A stretch of 64,000 nucleotides of DNA from Cupriavidus pampae. GTDB taxonomy: Bacteria; Pseudomonadota; Gammaproteobacteria; Burkholderiales; Burkholderiaceae. The notes below the pieces were generated by a model, which saw only the letters and a list, made by a program, of their open reading frames with translations, had not been told where the DNA came from and did no database searches. This document shows positions 9,213 through 17,381 of this stretch, piece after piece (the stretch's first letter is position 1; every line of letters begins with the position of its first letter). Made by a program: the position numbers and the translations under genes. The stretch spans positions 62,001-126,000 of the forward strand of contig NZ_CAJZAG010000016.1 of assembly GCF_914271485.1 (NCBI RefSeq), read 5' to 3'.

Positions 9213-9340
9213 GACTTCCTCTCCGGGCTAAACCCCGGAGATTCCTTCTGCAAGCGCCTGAAGTCCCAGGCGGGCAATATTCCGGGCGGCATTTGTGTCG
9301 CGGTCGTGTACCGCTGCGCAATCGCTGCACGTCCACTGCC
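9213..9340 (-). ncRNA. predicted omegaRNA (reRNA) at the right end of the element
   Basis: In this family the guide RNA overlaps the 3' end of tnpB and ends at the right-end hairpin, with the guide taken from the flanking DNA. Here the hairpin is at 9222-9241 and the guide would be copied from positions just below 9213. The 5' limit is a guess; presence is inferred from family knowledge and the visible hairpin. Confidence 0.4.
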
Positions 9341-10322
9341 TTATTCCAAGTCCGGCCCTACCTTTCGGACTGCTGGGCGGGATAGCGCCACAGCACGAGC
9401 ACGTTTGGGTTGAAAACGCTTCGTTGACCTCTGCAAACACCACGCACTGCCTGATGGCCTTGTACTTGAGTTGTGTCCGGAACGTCGTCCACGCGGCATC
9501 GAGCACGGACTTCGCCATGGTCGTTTGTGCCAGCGCCTTCGCGTTCACGTTGCCGACGAAGATTGCTGCATGTTTTTTGACAAGCGCCGACGTTTCCTTG
9601 TGGATAGCGTCCTTGCGCTGATTCGCGATCTTGGCGTGGATAGCCTTCACGCGCCTCTTCTTGCGAGCACGCTGCGCAATACTCAGCGCCGCCTCCGACT
9701 CGCGATACCACTGCTTCGGCTCGAATTTTCCACCACTGCAATACGTCGCCAGCGACTTCAGGCCAAGGTCGATGCCGAGCACGGAGGCACCATCCGGCAT
9801 GCGCTTTTCCTCGATCTGTACCTTGACGGCCACGTTGAGATACCAGCGCCCGCGCGAGTCCTCGTTGAAGCTGCCCGCCTTCAATTCGTACTTCGACAGG
9901 CCATATGAGTCCCAGAGCCCAATGTTAATGCCGTTGAAGCGAACCTGGCCGTTCTTGTACGTCAGCGCGCGGGCCTTGAATGGAACCCATCCCAGCGAGT
10001 ATCTGGGAGACTTGCAGTCGCTCACTCGCCAGTTCAGACACTGCCGTTTGAACTGCTTGAGCCGTGTCGCGAATTCCTCGCACACCTGCTGCTGCGTGGC
10101 CGACCCGATGGAAACGCCTTCGCATTTGCTGAAGCCGTTGGTCAGTTTTTGCAGGTCGAAGCCGGACAACCAGAGCTTCGGGCGATTGCAGTACCGCTTG
10201 AGGCTGCGAAACTGGGTCTCGTTGCAAAAATTCCAGACCTGATTAACGTCGCGAGCCATCGCAAGCATCGCCTTCGCGTGCTTGTCCTTGATTCGCAGTT
10301 TCAGTGTCCTAGTGGCTTCCAT
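9228..10322 (-). CDS. tnpB: TnpB-type RNA-guided nuclease homologue (OrfB_IS605)
   Basis: The 364-residue protein has the TnpB layout: an N-terminal helix-turn region, a RuvC I motif GIDLGLKSLA, a zinc ribbon CSCCG...CSDC, and the final Asp in HDRDTNAARNI. TnpB proteins cut DNA guided by an RNA made from the element's right end. The usual RuvC II box has a Glu after a run of hydrophobic residues; here the matching segment reads IFVGNVNAKAL with Gly/Asn instead. A nearby Glu (FAEVNEAFSTQTC) might replace it, or the nuclease may be dead. Start ATG at 10322 is the only good candidate. Confidence 0.88.
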   Translation of the reverse strand: MEATRTLKLRIKDKHAKAMLAMARDVNQVWNFCNETQFRSLKRYCNRPKLWLSGFDLQKLTNGFSKCEGVSIGSATQQQVCEEFATRLKQFKRQCLNWRVSDCKSPRYSLGWVPFKARALTYKNGQVRFNGINIGLWDSYGLSKYELKAGSFNEDSRGRWYLNVAVKVQIEEKRMPDGASVLGIDLGLKSLATYCSGGKFEPKQWYRESEAALSIAQRARKKRRVKAIHAKIANQRKDAIHKETSALVKKHAAIFVGNVNAKALAQTTMAKSVLDAAWTTFRTQLKYKAIRQCVVFAEVNEAFSTQTCSCCGAIPPSSPKGRAGLGIRQWTCSDCAAVHDRDTNAARNIARLGLQALAEGISGV

Positions 10323-10368
10323 TCCGGCAATTTACACTTGGTCCTAGAAAATGTTCAAGAGGCAATGA

Positions 10369-10491
10369 TGGGGCGGCCAGCGCAAGATCGATACCGATTT
10401 ACGGCACGGTCGCCATTGCGTCTCTGCGCTGCATGTTCACGTGGTATTCGTTACCAAGTATCGGCGCAACGTGTTTGCGGCAATATTTTGA
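10369..10491 (+). pseudogene. tnpA: tnpA (HUH transposase) N-terminal fragment
   Basis: The frame contains LRHGRHCVSALHVHVV and FVTKYRRNVF, the well-known start of IS200/IS605 Y1 transposases (strand with the HxH pair expected later is absent). It stops after about 40 codons at TGA 10489-10491, and no start codon is in frame. The remaining 100 or so codons, including the catalytic Tyr, are gone. Confidence 0.8.
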
Positions 10492-10586
10492 GGAACAGCA
10501 AACGCCCCATTAGGACGCCTGCGGCGTCCATGCTCTTGACCCCGGACTTAACTCCGGGGTTTCCCGCACATCTGGTGAATCGGTGG

Positions 10587-11435
10587 TTAGACCGCCCGTA
10601 CGGTCTCCATCAGCTTCAGGTGAGTCGTGAAGCTGCGCAGGCCGAGCGGCTGGAACTTCCGGAGGAAGCGGGTAACTTCCTCGTTCACGTCGGTCTGATC
10701 GCGGATGCCGTTCCACACCATGAAGTCGAACTCGTCCATCGTCTTGTCGAACTTGATGAGCACCTGCAGCGCACGCACTGCGAAGCGCGAGTACGCCTGG
10801 ACCTCGAGCTCGATGGCGGGCCGTACGATCTCGGGGCGAAAGACGTAATCGCCGCGGTCGGTCATATCCTTCTCGCGTTGTTCGCGATAGGCGGTTGCTA
10901 CGCGGAGCTGCTCGTCGACGTACTCCTCGATTCTCACCATTTCCGCCTCGAGGTACTTCTCGATGGTTGCCAGTTCGGCGCGCGAGAACGTGTTTTGCCC
11001 GAAGCGCTGGAGATTCAGCGACATGCGGTTCATGTACGGCCACCACTGCTCGAACAGCGGGCGCAGACGCGTGTGGTTGATCTTCAGGCCGACCACGACC
11101 ACAGCGGCGCCGGAGAGCTGCCGGGTGAGAATCTGCATGCCGAGCTCGCGCCGGCGTCGCACGATCGCCTGGCGGTCCTCGGGCGACAGCTCGCGAAAGC
11201 GCTTGCGCGTGCGTTCGACCTCCGCCTTCTTCGCATCGGCGTCCGCCGTGGTGATGATCCCTTCGGCGCGCAGTGCGTCAGCCGAAGCAGCCATCTGCGT
11301 CAGTTCGGCTTCCACATCCTCGGGTGGTGTGGCCGAGGCGGCAGCGTCGTCGGGCGACGAGGTGGCATCGCCCGCGGCCAGAAGATCGTCGGCCAAGGCT
11401 TCAGCAGCTGCGTCAAACTCAGCGGTCGTGGTCAT
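10587..11435 (-). CDS. conserved plasmid protein, unknown function
   Basis: A 282-residue protein with an Ala/Asp-rich first 60 residues, a charged helical centre (KRFRELSPEDRQAIVRRRRE) and a C-terminal region around RPAIELEVQAYSRFAVRAL and DEFDFMVWNG. The last part loosely recalls DUF1845/AcaB-like proteins of integrative conjugative elements, but this is weak. ATG 11435 is preceded by GGAGAT. It is the last gene of a minus-strand set that begins with the TraD remnant at 13270, so a link to conjugation is likely. Confidence 0.7.
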   Translation of the reverse strand: MTTTAEFDAAAEALADDLLAAGDATSSPDDAAASATPPEDVEAELTQMAASADALRAEGIITTADADAKKAEVERTRKRFRELSPEDRQAIVRRRRELGMQILTRQLSGAAVVVVGLKINHTRLRPLFEQWWPYMNRMSLNLQRFGQNTFSRAELATIEKYLEAEMVRIEEYVDEQLRVATAYREQREKDMTDRGDYVFRPEIVRPAIELEVQAYSRFAVRALQVLIKFDKTMDEFDFMVWNGIRDQTDVNEEVTRFLRKFQPLGLRSFTTHLKLMETVRAV

Positions 11436-11497
11436 TTTGGTATCTCCGAATGATGGCCAGCAGGTGGCCGAATAGGTTGGTAATGAAATGACGCGGG

Positions 11498-12112
11498 TCA
11501 GCGCCCGACATGAAATGAGGAAGCGAGACGCCAGCTCAGCATGCCGACGATGGCGACGCCGGCAGTCCACCAGTACGCCGCAAGCGGCAACGGCAGAAGC
11601 AGGGCAGATGCGCCAAAGCCAAAGCACACGAGCAGGCCATGCGCCGCCACGTGGAATGTCACCGGGTTCGCGAAGCCGGCGGACGCCGCACGAATCCTGC
11701 GGGACACGGCGCCGTCGTTGAGCAGGGCGATCAACAGCACGATGCCGCCGAATGCCCAATACTGAGCCACCGAAGCGCGATAGACGCCGCGGTAGATCGT
11801 GAGCCAGAAGTTGCGCATCCAGTTGCGCCCAAACTTTGCCGCGCCGCCGTCGGAGAGCATCGTGTCGGTGTCGGAACCGGAGAACGACGCCTTGACGGCA
11901 CCTGGCGCGACAAACCAGCGAACAAAGCGCTCGTTGGCGATCGCAATAGAGCGGTCAGCGCGCGCGTCGCCGAGCACACGCGCCACGGACGACTGCTCCG
12001 CTGCGCTGATCTCGAAGTCACTCCTGTCCGGCAGGAATGGGACGGCTACACAGATCATCAGCGGCGCGAAGAACAGCCACAGACGGACGTGAGAGGCAAA
12101 TCGGCTGGCCAT
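11498..12112 (-). CDS. DUF4400-like membrane protein of conjugative elements
   Basis: The 204-residue protein has a hydrophobic segment at residues 11-26, a soluble stretch, and three more membrane helices (about 115-133, 150-172, 175-193). Size and layout fit the DUF4400 family, found directly next to traD in SXT/R391-type and related conjugation modules. A traD remnant is indeed two genes upstream. The family call is by pattern and context and is only moderately sure. Confidence 0.6.
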   Translation of the reverse strand: MASRFASHVRLWLFFAPLMICVAVPFLPDRSDFEISAAEQSSVARVLGDARADRSIAIANERFVRWFVAPGAVKASFSGSDTDTMLSDGGAAKFGRNWMRNFWLTIYRGVYRASVAQYWAFGGIVLLIALLNDGAVSRRIRAASAGFANPVTFHVAAHGLLVCFGFGASALLLPLPLAAYWWTAGVAIVGMLSWRLASSFHVGR

Positions 12113-12114
12113 GA

Positions 12115-12435
12115 TTACAGGAGCTTGCTCAGAATGAGGAGGGGCAGCACTGACAGCGCAGCGAGCGCTCCGATCAGGAACTGCGGCCGATGTGTGGCAA
12201 TGCCGATGAGAGCGAACGCCAGCGCGCGGCCATCACCTACGAGAGCGTCCGGCGGAGAGGCGTCCGCGTGGTCGGTGTGCGTGTGCCACGCATGCATGTC
12301 GGCCGCGCGCGACGGATCGAGTTTGAGCACGCGCACAGCAACGCCGATCGCCATGCGTGAGGCAAGCCTCGCGGGATAGCCGCGTACGGTGGCAAGGCGC
12401 CGACGTGCGTCAGTGTGTAAAGTTGCCAGCGACAT
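12115..12435 (-). CDS. small membrane protein, unknown
   Basis: A 106-residue protein with one hydrophobic C-terminal helix pair (ALAFALIGIA and FLIGALAALSVLPLLIL). It overlaps the upstream gene by 26 bases and ends 2 bases before the downstream start, so it is part of the same transcription unit. I do not recognise the family. Confidence 0.6.
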   Translation of the reverse strand: MSLATLHTDARRRLATVRGYPARLASRMAIGVAVRVLKLDPSRAADMHAWHTHTDHADASPPDALVGDGRALAFALIGIATHRPQFLIGALAALSVLPLLILSKLL

Positions 12436-12919
12436 CGTAGCCCTCGAAGTAGCGGGTGAAGCTGTAGCCGTTGAGCACGCGCGCGGCGAGCTGAAAGGAT
12501 GCGCAGCGCTGAGAGACGTGGCCCGGCACGGGCTCTTCCACTACCTGACAGATATAGCCGGACGGCTGGCGTTGCTCGAACGCGGGAATGGATTCGAGAT
12601 ACGGATACCAGACGTTGTAGCGATCGCCCTTGAAGGCCGCATAGCGCTTTGCGTACAGGTCGTGGGCACGGCCGAAGAGCCCCTGCATGAACGCGACATT
12701 GGCATCGCCGTGCTTGCGGGCACGCCGCCAAGCCTGAATCGCATCGTTGAGCATCTCGGCGACGAGCGGCTCGTCGCGAATGCGGAAGTTGATACCGATG
12801 TAGTCCACAACGCGCGTGCAGATGTCATCGAGATCCGGCGAGAGCGTGAAGATCGGCGTCAGCTTGGTAGACATCCGGTACTGCTTGACGATCTGCCGGA
12901 ACAGGGTAGGGGAACGCAT
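12410..12919 (-). CDS. unknown protein of the conjugation remnant
   Basis: A 169-residue soluble protein beginning MRSPTLFRQIVKQYRMS; no membrane helix, rich in Arg and Tyr. ATG 12919 is taken; a TTG at 12925, next to the upstream stop and 4 bases after AAGG, is an equally possible start. It lies directly after the TraD-like C-terminus, where conjugation modules carry small accessory genes. No family recognised. Confidence 0.65.
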   Translation of the reverse strand: MRSPTLFRQIVKQYRMSTKLTPIFTLSPDLDDICTRVVDYIGINFRIRDEPLVAEMLNDAIQAWRRARKHGDANVAFMQGLFGRAHDLYAKRYAAFKGDRYNVWYPYLESIPAFEQRQPSGYICQVVEEPVPGHVSQRCASFQLAARVLNGYSFTRYFEGYDVAGNFTH

Positions 12920-12925
12920 TGGCAA

Positions 12926-13270
12926 TTAACCTTGAATGATCGGGATACGACCCTGATAGACCGAGCCACCGGAGATGCGCAGGAAGTACTGCAGGTTGGG
13001 CAGCTGCATGATGAGTTCGGGCGGAATCAATGGCGCCTTCTCCAGTTGCATAGAGCGCGACACCGAGCCGCTGAATTCACCGACGTGAGCCTCGGTACCA
13101 GTGCTCGTGCTGCTCGAGACCACGATGTTCTGAATCGCCGTGGTACCTGCCTTCTCTGCGAACCACTGCGCAGTGTCGATGTCTTCCAAGCGTAAAACGA
13201 TCTGGTTGTTCAGATTGCCCAGAACACGTATGGTTTTGGTGAGCTTTCCGGGTTCGTGAGCCTGGAATCT
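12926..13270 (-). pseudogene. C-terminal remnant of a TraD-like coupling protein
   Basis: The open frame reads RVLGNLNNQIVLRLEDIDTA, then AEKAGTTAIQNIV, and near the end PPELIMQLPNLQYFLRISGG and a PI-G-Q ending. This is the terminal region of TraD/VirD4-type coupling ATPases, where NNQIVLRLED corresponds to the second RecA-like domain. The frame is closed by TGA at 13271-13273 and the Walker boxes and membrane segments are missing, so about 80 % of the gene has been deleted. An ATG at 13189 could still start an 87-residue product. Confidence 0.7.
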
Positions 13271-13427
13271 TCAGCTACGATTTACGGAACACCGCGTTCA
13301 CACGCATCGATCAGCGAAGTTGGCTACCTGCCGCTCGCTCAGTCCCTTGTTTCCCTAGCACCAGCGCTCTTGCGCCATGCCACGGCATGACGCAAGCGCG
13401 TTCACGCGCGCTGTCCACGGGATTCCT

Positions 13428-13500
13428 TGCTCATCAGCATCGAACCATTGCCTGACATCCGTCAGGACCATCCCCCCTGCTTTTGTTTCGGAGAGAAACC
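13428..13500 (+). promoter_or_regulatory. structured 5' leader (degenerate copy)
   Basis: TGCT-catc-AGCA followed by TCGAACC (13428-13446), then CCTGAC-atcc-GTCAGG (13451-13466), then GTTTC-ggaga-GAAAC (13485-13499) with the ribosome site in the loop, next to the GTG at 13501. Same order of elements as the other leaders; no promoter is seen. Confidence 0.5.
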
Positions 13501-13806
13501 GTGGAATCCCTTGCTAATCTCTTTAAGCGCCCCCTGCAACTGCTCGTCATTTGCATGGTGGTGTATCTCGCATCGAAGTCCTTCCCCGTCGGCGTATTTG
13601 TGACGGTGGTCGGGATTTCGTATCTGTACAACAAGGCAGTCAACAGCAGCCGTAGCATCCCTGCCGCGCCGAAGGTATCGATGCCGGACTATCCGACCAA
13701 GTCGAAGCCCGAAGCGCCTCAACCGGAGGAACAGCCCGAGCGCAAGTACGAACGCTCGGCAGTTGTGACGCCGATTCGCCGAACGGGAACGGACAACCGT
13801 TCCTGA
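13501..13806 (+). CDS. small membrane protein, unknown
   Basis: A 101-residue protein: about 10 residues, then two closely spaced membrane helices (LQLLVICMVVYLAS and VGVFVTVVGISYLYN), then a Pro/Lys-rich cytoplasmic-type tail. GTG 13501 is chosen because GGAG lies 7-8 bases before it; a TTG at 13483 is less likely as it lies inside the leader hairpin. A hairpin terminator follows at once. Confidence 0.65.
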   Translation: MESLANLFKRPLQLLVICMVVYLASKSFPVGVFVTVVGISYLYNKAVNSSRSIPAAPKVSMPDYPTKSKPEAPQPEEQPERKYERSAVVTPIRRTGTDNRS

Positions 13807-13812
13807 TCCATT

Positions 13813-13838
13813 GCCGCCCACCTCCGGGCGGCCTTCTT
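13813..13838 (+). terminator. hairpin terminator/attenuator
   Basis: GCCGCCC-acctcc-GGGCGGC followed by CTTCTTCC, between two plus-strand genes; the pyrimidine tail is mixed, so termination may be partial. Confidence 0.5.
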
Positions 13839-13904
13839 CCACCTGTCGCGGGTATCCGATACCCGCCGGCAGGTGGGTCTTCGGACGCCCGTCCGGAGAC
13901 CATC
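13839..13904 (+). promoter_or_regulatory. structured 5' leader
   Basis: A long hairpin CCACCTG...CAGGTGG (13839-13876) encloses GCGGGTATC-c-GATACCCGC. It is followed by GGTCTTCGGA (13876-13885) pairing with TCCGGAGACC (13892-13901), which holds the GGAG ribosome site of the gene at 13905. Confidence 0.7.
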
Positions 13905-14327
13905 ATGGAAACAACCAACGCAGGATGGCAGCTAGACTTCTTCGGAGAAGCGACTGCCATCGTTGCTCGTCGCCCGGCGGCTCGCTCCCGGCGAGACCCC
14001 ATGGATGACGCGTTGCGTGAGCGACTCACAGACGCGCTCATCGAGCTGGCCTGTGGTAGCCGGCACGGCGTCAACATGCCCGAATCTCTCCTCGACTGCG
14101 CAAAGCTGTTGCGATTGCGCATCCGTAACGAGGAGGTTGATCGCAAAGAACTCTTCATGACGATCGGCTGGATCTTCGGATTCTGGGATGGCGCGATTCC
14201 CTATACCTACGTATGCGAGATCAGTGGCGTGAGCCCCGAGGTCCTGCAAGACGTGGTTCTTGGTAATGCCGGCCTGACAGTTGTCCTCAATCAGGTCAAG
14301 CATCAGTGCTACGGCGCACTTCTCTGA
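13905..14327 (+). CDS. unknown plasmid backbone protein
   Basis: A 140-residue soluble protein. The first 30 residues are basic (ARRPAARSRRD), the rest helical with WIFGFWDGAIPYTYV and a region SGVSPEVLQDVVLGNAGL that looks like a helix-turn-helix. ATG 13905 follows GGAGACCATC. Three genes later comes SSB, so a replication-linked role is possible but not shown. Confidence 0.6.
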   Translation: METTNAGWQLDFFGEATAIVARRPAARSRRDPMDDALRERLTDALIELACGSRHGVNMPESLLDCAKLLRLRIRNEEVDRKELFMTIGWIFGFWDGAIPYTYVCEISGVSPEVLQDVVLGNAGLTVVLNQVKHQCYGALL

Positions 14328-14334
14328 AAATCTC

Positions 14335-15117
14335 ATGTCACTTCTCAACCTGCTTAAACAGGCCGCCGCGGCATTCGCCGGCGAGCGTGCCGACCCTCCC
14401 AGCAATCCTGACGCCTGCGCGGACGCGCTCCCCGTGGGTACGGGCGCTGACAACGAATTCCACATGCAGATCGACGGCATCCCGAATCTGTTCCGGGACG
14501 AAGGCGATCGCGTGGTGCACTTTGTCGCCGAGTTCGATCGGCGGATCCAACACACCACCTTCGGCAACAAGCTGCTGCCCGAGGTCGTGCCGCGTTGGAG
14601 CAAGGTGCGCACCTACGATCAGCCTGGCGTCACGCCTCAGCAAGTGGCCGAAGATGTGGTGCGCGAAGCCAGAAAGCAATCGACTGAAGCTCCCCGCAAG
14701 GTCACCAAGTCGGAGCCGAAGGCACGTGCAGCTGCGCAGACCGAGCACACCGTCGCGGAACCTCAAGCGAAACCGCGCGCTGCTGAAGCTTCTTCGTCCA
14801 ACTACACCGTCGGAAAGCTGCTGGAGTGGGGCGAGATGGAGTTCCCCAATCGCAAGCCCGGTGGCAAGCCGACCTATACCTCGTTCGCCGTGAAGCTGGA
14901 AACCAGCGCGGGCGAGAAGGTACTGCAGGGTGAGGGCCTCAAGGACGTTCTGGCCAGTGCCCGTTGCGAGCTCGGCGAGCGCGTTGGCATTCGCCGCCTC
15001 CACAAAGAAAAGGTGCCTGCCTTCGATCAGAAGACCGGGCACCCCATTATCGATCGTGAGACCAACCAGCAGAAGTTCTGGGATCGCTGGGTCTGGTCAA
15101 TCAATCGCATTCACTGA
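14335..15117 (+). CDS. plasmid protein with LPD/TraC-like C-terminal domain, unknown
   Basis: The 260-residue protein has three parts: an acidic N-terminal part (1-100), an Ala/Lys/Glu-rich linker (105-155), and a C-terminal domain [15 protein letters not shown]...[12 protein letters not shown]...[13 protein letters not shown]. That last pattern resembles the small beta domain found at the ends of plasmid primases and relaxases (large polyvalent protein type). It ends 13 bases before ssb and is surely co-transcribed. Start ATG 14335 has only a weak ribosome site. Confidence 0.6.
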   Translation: MSLLNLLKQAAAAFAGERADPPSNPDACADALPVGTGADNEFHMQIDGIPNLFRDEGDRVVHFVAEFDRRIQHTTFGNKLLPEVVPRWSKVRTYDQPGVTPQQVAEDVVREARKQSTEAPRKVTKSEPKARAAAQTEHTVAEPQAKPRAAEASSSNYTVGKLLEWGEMEFPNRKPGGKPTYTSFAVKLETSAGEKVLQGEGLKDVLASARCELGERVGIRRLHKEKVPAFDQKTGHPIIDRETNQQKFWDRWVWSINRIH

Positions 15118-15130
15118 AGGAAATCTACAA

Positions 15131-15676
15131 ATGGCATCCGTCAACAAAGTGATCCTCGTCGGCAACCTCGGGGCTGACCCGGAAGTTCGTTATCTGCCCA
15201 GCGGAGACGCTGTGGCCAACATCCGGCTGGCAACGACCGACCGTTACAAGGACAAGCAAAGCAACGAGTTCAAGGAAGCCACCGAGTGGCACCGCATCGC
15301 TTTCTTCGGCAAGCTCGCCGAGATCGTGGGCCAGTATCTGAAGAAGGGCTCATCGGTCTATATCGAAGGCCGTATCCGCACGCGCAAGTGGACGGATCAG
15401 TCGGGCCAAGACAAGTACAGCACCGAGATCGTCGCGGACCAGATGCAAATGCTGGGCGGCCGTGGTCAAGGTGGTGGCGGTGGCGATGACGGCGGCTACG
15501 GTGGTGGTGGCGGTGGCAACAGCCGCGAAGCAACAGGTGGCGGCCGCGGTCAAGGCGGCGGCGCTGGAGATGGCCAGCAAGGTGGCGGCCAAGCTCGCGG
15601 TCAAGGTGGGGGCCAACGCCGCCCACAAGCGCCGTCGAACGGCTTTGAAGATATGGACGACGACATCCCGTTCTGA
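15131..15676 (+). CDS. ssb: single-stranded DNA-binding protein
   Basis: A clear [69 protein letters not shown] long Gly/Gln-rich linker (about 115-168) leads to the acidic tip MDDDIPF that recruits partner enzymes. Length 181 is normal for the family. GAAGGAAAT lies 8 bases before ATG 15131. It is placed between two other replication-linked genes and will coat single-stranded plasmid DNA. Confidence 0.97.
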   Translation: MASVNKVILVGNLGADPEVRYLPSGDAVANIRLATTDRYKDKQSNEFKEATEWHRIAFFGKLAEIVGQYLKKGSSVYIEGRIRTRKWTDQSGQDKYSTEIVADQMQMLGGRGQGGGGGDDGGYGGGGGGNSREATGGGRGQGGGAGDGQQGGGQARGQGGGQRRPQAPSNGFEDMDDDIPF

Positions 15677-15716
15677 GCGGGTTGTCACGTCGTAGTTTCA
15701 GCGTTCTGATTTTTGT

Positions 15717-15743
15717 ACTGCTGCCGGGTTCTCCGGCAGCAGT
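15717..15743 (+). terminator. strong hairpin after ssb
   Basis: ACTGCTGCCGG-gttct-CCGGCAGCAGT, 11 perfect pairs, followed by CCTCTTCTCC. The tail is pyrimidine-rich rather than all T, so it may also act as an mRNA end stabiliser. Confidence 0.55.
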
Positions 15744-15861
15744 CCTCTTCTCCTGTTCTGGCTGCATCCGCAGCGCCATCCCCTTCCAGTCCATCGCCAG
15801 CGCCATGCTGAAAAGACCTTCTGGCTCATCGCCGGGATGTCTTTTGAGCAAGCGTTCCTTC

Positions 15862-15906
15862 GCCTGTCTCAGGCATCGACCCACCACTCCCAACAGGAGT
15901 CATTCC
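15862..15906 (+). promoter_or_regulatory. structured 5' leader of the primase gene
   Basis: GCCTG-tct-CAGGC then ATCGACCC (15862-15882), then ACTCC-caaca-GGAGT (15886-15900), whose 3' arm is the ribosome site. No -10 box at the usual distance, so this is an operon-internal copy. Confidence 0.65.
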
Positions 15907-16983
15907 ATGAAACTGAAAGACCTGAGTGAGATTGTTAAGAGCTGGGCGCCTGACCAGTGGGATGCCTTCGTCGCGCAGTACCTGCCGACCGGCGTTCTGA
16001 CGGATGCATTCTGGCGGGGGCGACCGTGCCCCTGTCCGATGTGTGGCGGCAGTGATCGATTTACCTATACCCGTAACCGCGGTCGCGGTGACTGGGTATG
16101 CCGCAAGTGCAATGACGGCAGTCCGGCCGGAGGCGATGGCCTCGAGCTGGTTCGCCGCTACACGGAGATGTCGTACTCCGAATTGAAGCGGGTCCTGAAT
16201 GGCGGGCCGATCGATCTTCCTGCTATCACGGCGCCTCGACCGGTGGCCAGTCGGAAGGCGATCGACTCGGCGAGCAGGTTGCGCCGGATCGAGAGCCAGT
16301 GGGCAAGCGCATCGTGCTTGTCCGCCGGTGACCATGCTATGCGCTATCTCGCCGCGAGAGTTCCCGGGCTGAGAGCGCCAATGCCGCAGGCCTTGAGGCT
16401 GGCGGTTCAGGATTACTGGTACGAGAAGCAGGTAGTAGGTCGCTATCCAACGATCGTTGCGCAGTTCACGCTGCCCGACGGCCGCATGGCGACCGTGCAC
16501 CGAACATCGCTCGATCCTCGCAAGCCGGAGAAGGCCACCATCATCACGCAGGACGGTGAGGTGCTTCCGGCCAAGCGCAACGATGTCACGGCGCTACCGC
16601 TTGCGGGCGGTGCCGTGAGGTTGATGGCGCCACGACGTGGCCACCTGGCCATTGCCGAAGGTCTGGAGACGGCGTATGCCGCCTACATGCAATTTGGCAT
16701 TCCTACTTGGTACTGCCTGAATCGCGTGCTGCTCAGCCAGTTTGTCGTGCCCGAGGGCCTGGGAATTACGACGGTGCATGTCATTGCCGATTTTGACGCT
16801 GTTGACCCGAGTACCCAAAAGTCCCCCGGGATGGCTGATGCATTGACACTGCAGAAGCGGCTCCGCAAGGAAGGCTTCAACGTGGTGATGCACCGGCCCA
16901 AGGTGCGTGGCACTGACTTCTGCGATGAATGGCGAACCGTTTATCAGTTACGCCAGATGTCGCAACAGGCAATCGCTGCCTGA
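15907..16983 (+). CDS. primase with zinc finger and Toprim domain
   Basis: The 358-residue protein starts with a primase-type zinc finger (CPCPMCGGSDRF...WVCRKC), followed by GDGLELVRRYT. The C-terminal half has the Toprim features EGLETAYAAY and HVIADFDAVD. This combination is usual for plasmid and phage primases of the P4-alpha/DnaG type, without a helicase domain here. Start ATG 15907 has GGAGT 7 bases upstream. It probably makes primers for plasmid replication or after conjugation. Confidence 0.85.
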   Translation: MKLKDLSEIVKSWAPDQWDAFVAQYLPTGVLTDAFWRGRPCPCPMCGGSDRFTYTRNRGRGDWVCRKCNDGSPAGGDGLELVRRYTEMSYSELKRVLNGGPIDLPAITAPRPVASRKAIDSASRLRRIESQWASASCLSAGDHAMRYLAARVPGLRAPMPQALRLAVQDYWYEKQVVGRYPTIVAQFTLPDGRMATVHRTSLDPRKPEKATIITQDGEVLPAKRNDVTALPLAGGAVRLMAPRRGHLAIAEGLETAYAAYMQFGIPTWYCLNRVLLSQFVVPEGLGITTVHVIADFDAVDPSTQKSPGMADALTLQKRLRKEGFNVVMHRPKVRGTDFCDEWRTVYQLRQMSQQAIAA

Positions 16984-16989
16984 TCTGCT

Positions 16990-17012
16990 GCCGCCCCCCG
17001 AGGCGGCTTTTT
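16990..17012 (+). terminator. rho-independent terminator
   Basis: GCCGCC-cccga-GGCGGC followed by TTTTTT directly after the primase stop. Confidence 0.85.
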
Positions 17013-17023
17013 TCTAACCTCTG

Positions 17024-17088
17024 CCCTGTGGGTTCGTCCCACACGGGCGAATCCCATCTTCGGCAGGCTGTCTCTCAGGAGTATTGCA
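17024..17088 (+). promoter_or_regulatory. structured 5' leader
   Basis: CCCTGTGGG-ttcgt-CCCACA..GGG (17024-17047) is the GGG-loop-CCC hairpin; CAGGAG (ribosome site) lies before ATG 17089. The last hairpin is not obvious in this copy. Confidence 0.55.
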
Positions 17089-17307
17089 ATGCCGCAAAAA
17101 CAAAAAGGCTTCACGGCAATCGTGAACAAGCTGCACATTCACGCGATGCGTCGAACCGCGACGTCCGATGTTCATGTACCCAAGTCGGAAGCGCAGTTCT
17201 TCCACGTTTACCGCCGCGAGCAATCGCGCGATCTCACGCTGGTCAAAGGCAATCTGTCCTTTGACTCGGCCGCCGACTTCTGCCTCGCACACGGCACGCT
17301 TCACTGA
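17089..17307 (+). CDS. small basic protein, unknown
   Basis: A 72-residue protein with many Lys, Arg and His (MPQKQKGFTAIVNKLHIHAM, HVYRREQSRDLTLVKGN). Good ribosome site CAGGAG 8 bases before the ATG and a terminator right after the stop support a real gene. No family recognised. Confidence 0.65.
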   Translation: MPQKQKGFTAIVNKLHIHAMRRTATSDVHVPKSEAQFFHVYRREQSRDLTLVKGNLSFDSAADFCLAHGTLH

Positions 17308-17330
17308 AGCTTGCCCATCCCTGACGAACA

Positions 17331-17357
17331 AAGCCCCAGCAATTGCTGGGGCTTTTT
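17331..17357. terminator. bidirectional terminator
   Basis: AAGCCCCAGC-aatt-GCTGGGGCTT followed by TTTC; symmetrical, between convergent genes. Confidence 0.85.
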
Positions 17358-17381
17358 CTATTTCTGCGCACCGCAAAGGTG

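Larger units (their letters stand above)
9213..10565. mobile_element. IS200/IS605-family element with TnpB and a tnpA stub
   Basis: The element has the divergent tnpA (plus) and tnpB (minus) layout of the IS605 group. One end carries the hairpin CTCCGGgctaaacCCCGGAG (about 9222-9241) followed by TTCCTC and TTGAC at 9213, as is usual for the right end of this group. The other end carries CCCCGGacttaaCTCCGGGG (about 10537-10557). tnpA has lost most of its length, so the copy cannot move by itself. The exact outer borders are estimates, since these elements make no target duplication. Confidence 0.75.

Noticed and set aside
10149-11453. 434-codon plus-strand frame opposite tnpB and the conjugation remnant
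   Set aside because: It crosses the IS border and lies opposite real genes; composition is a mirror of the minus-strand codons.
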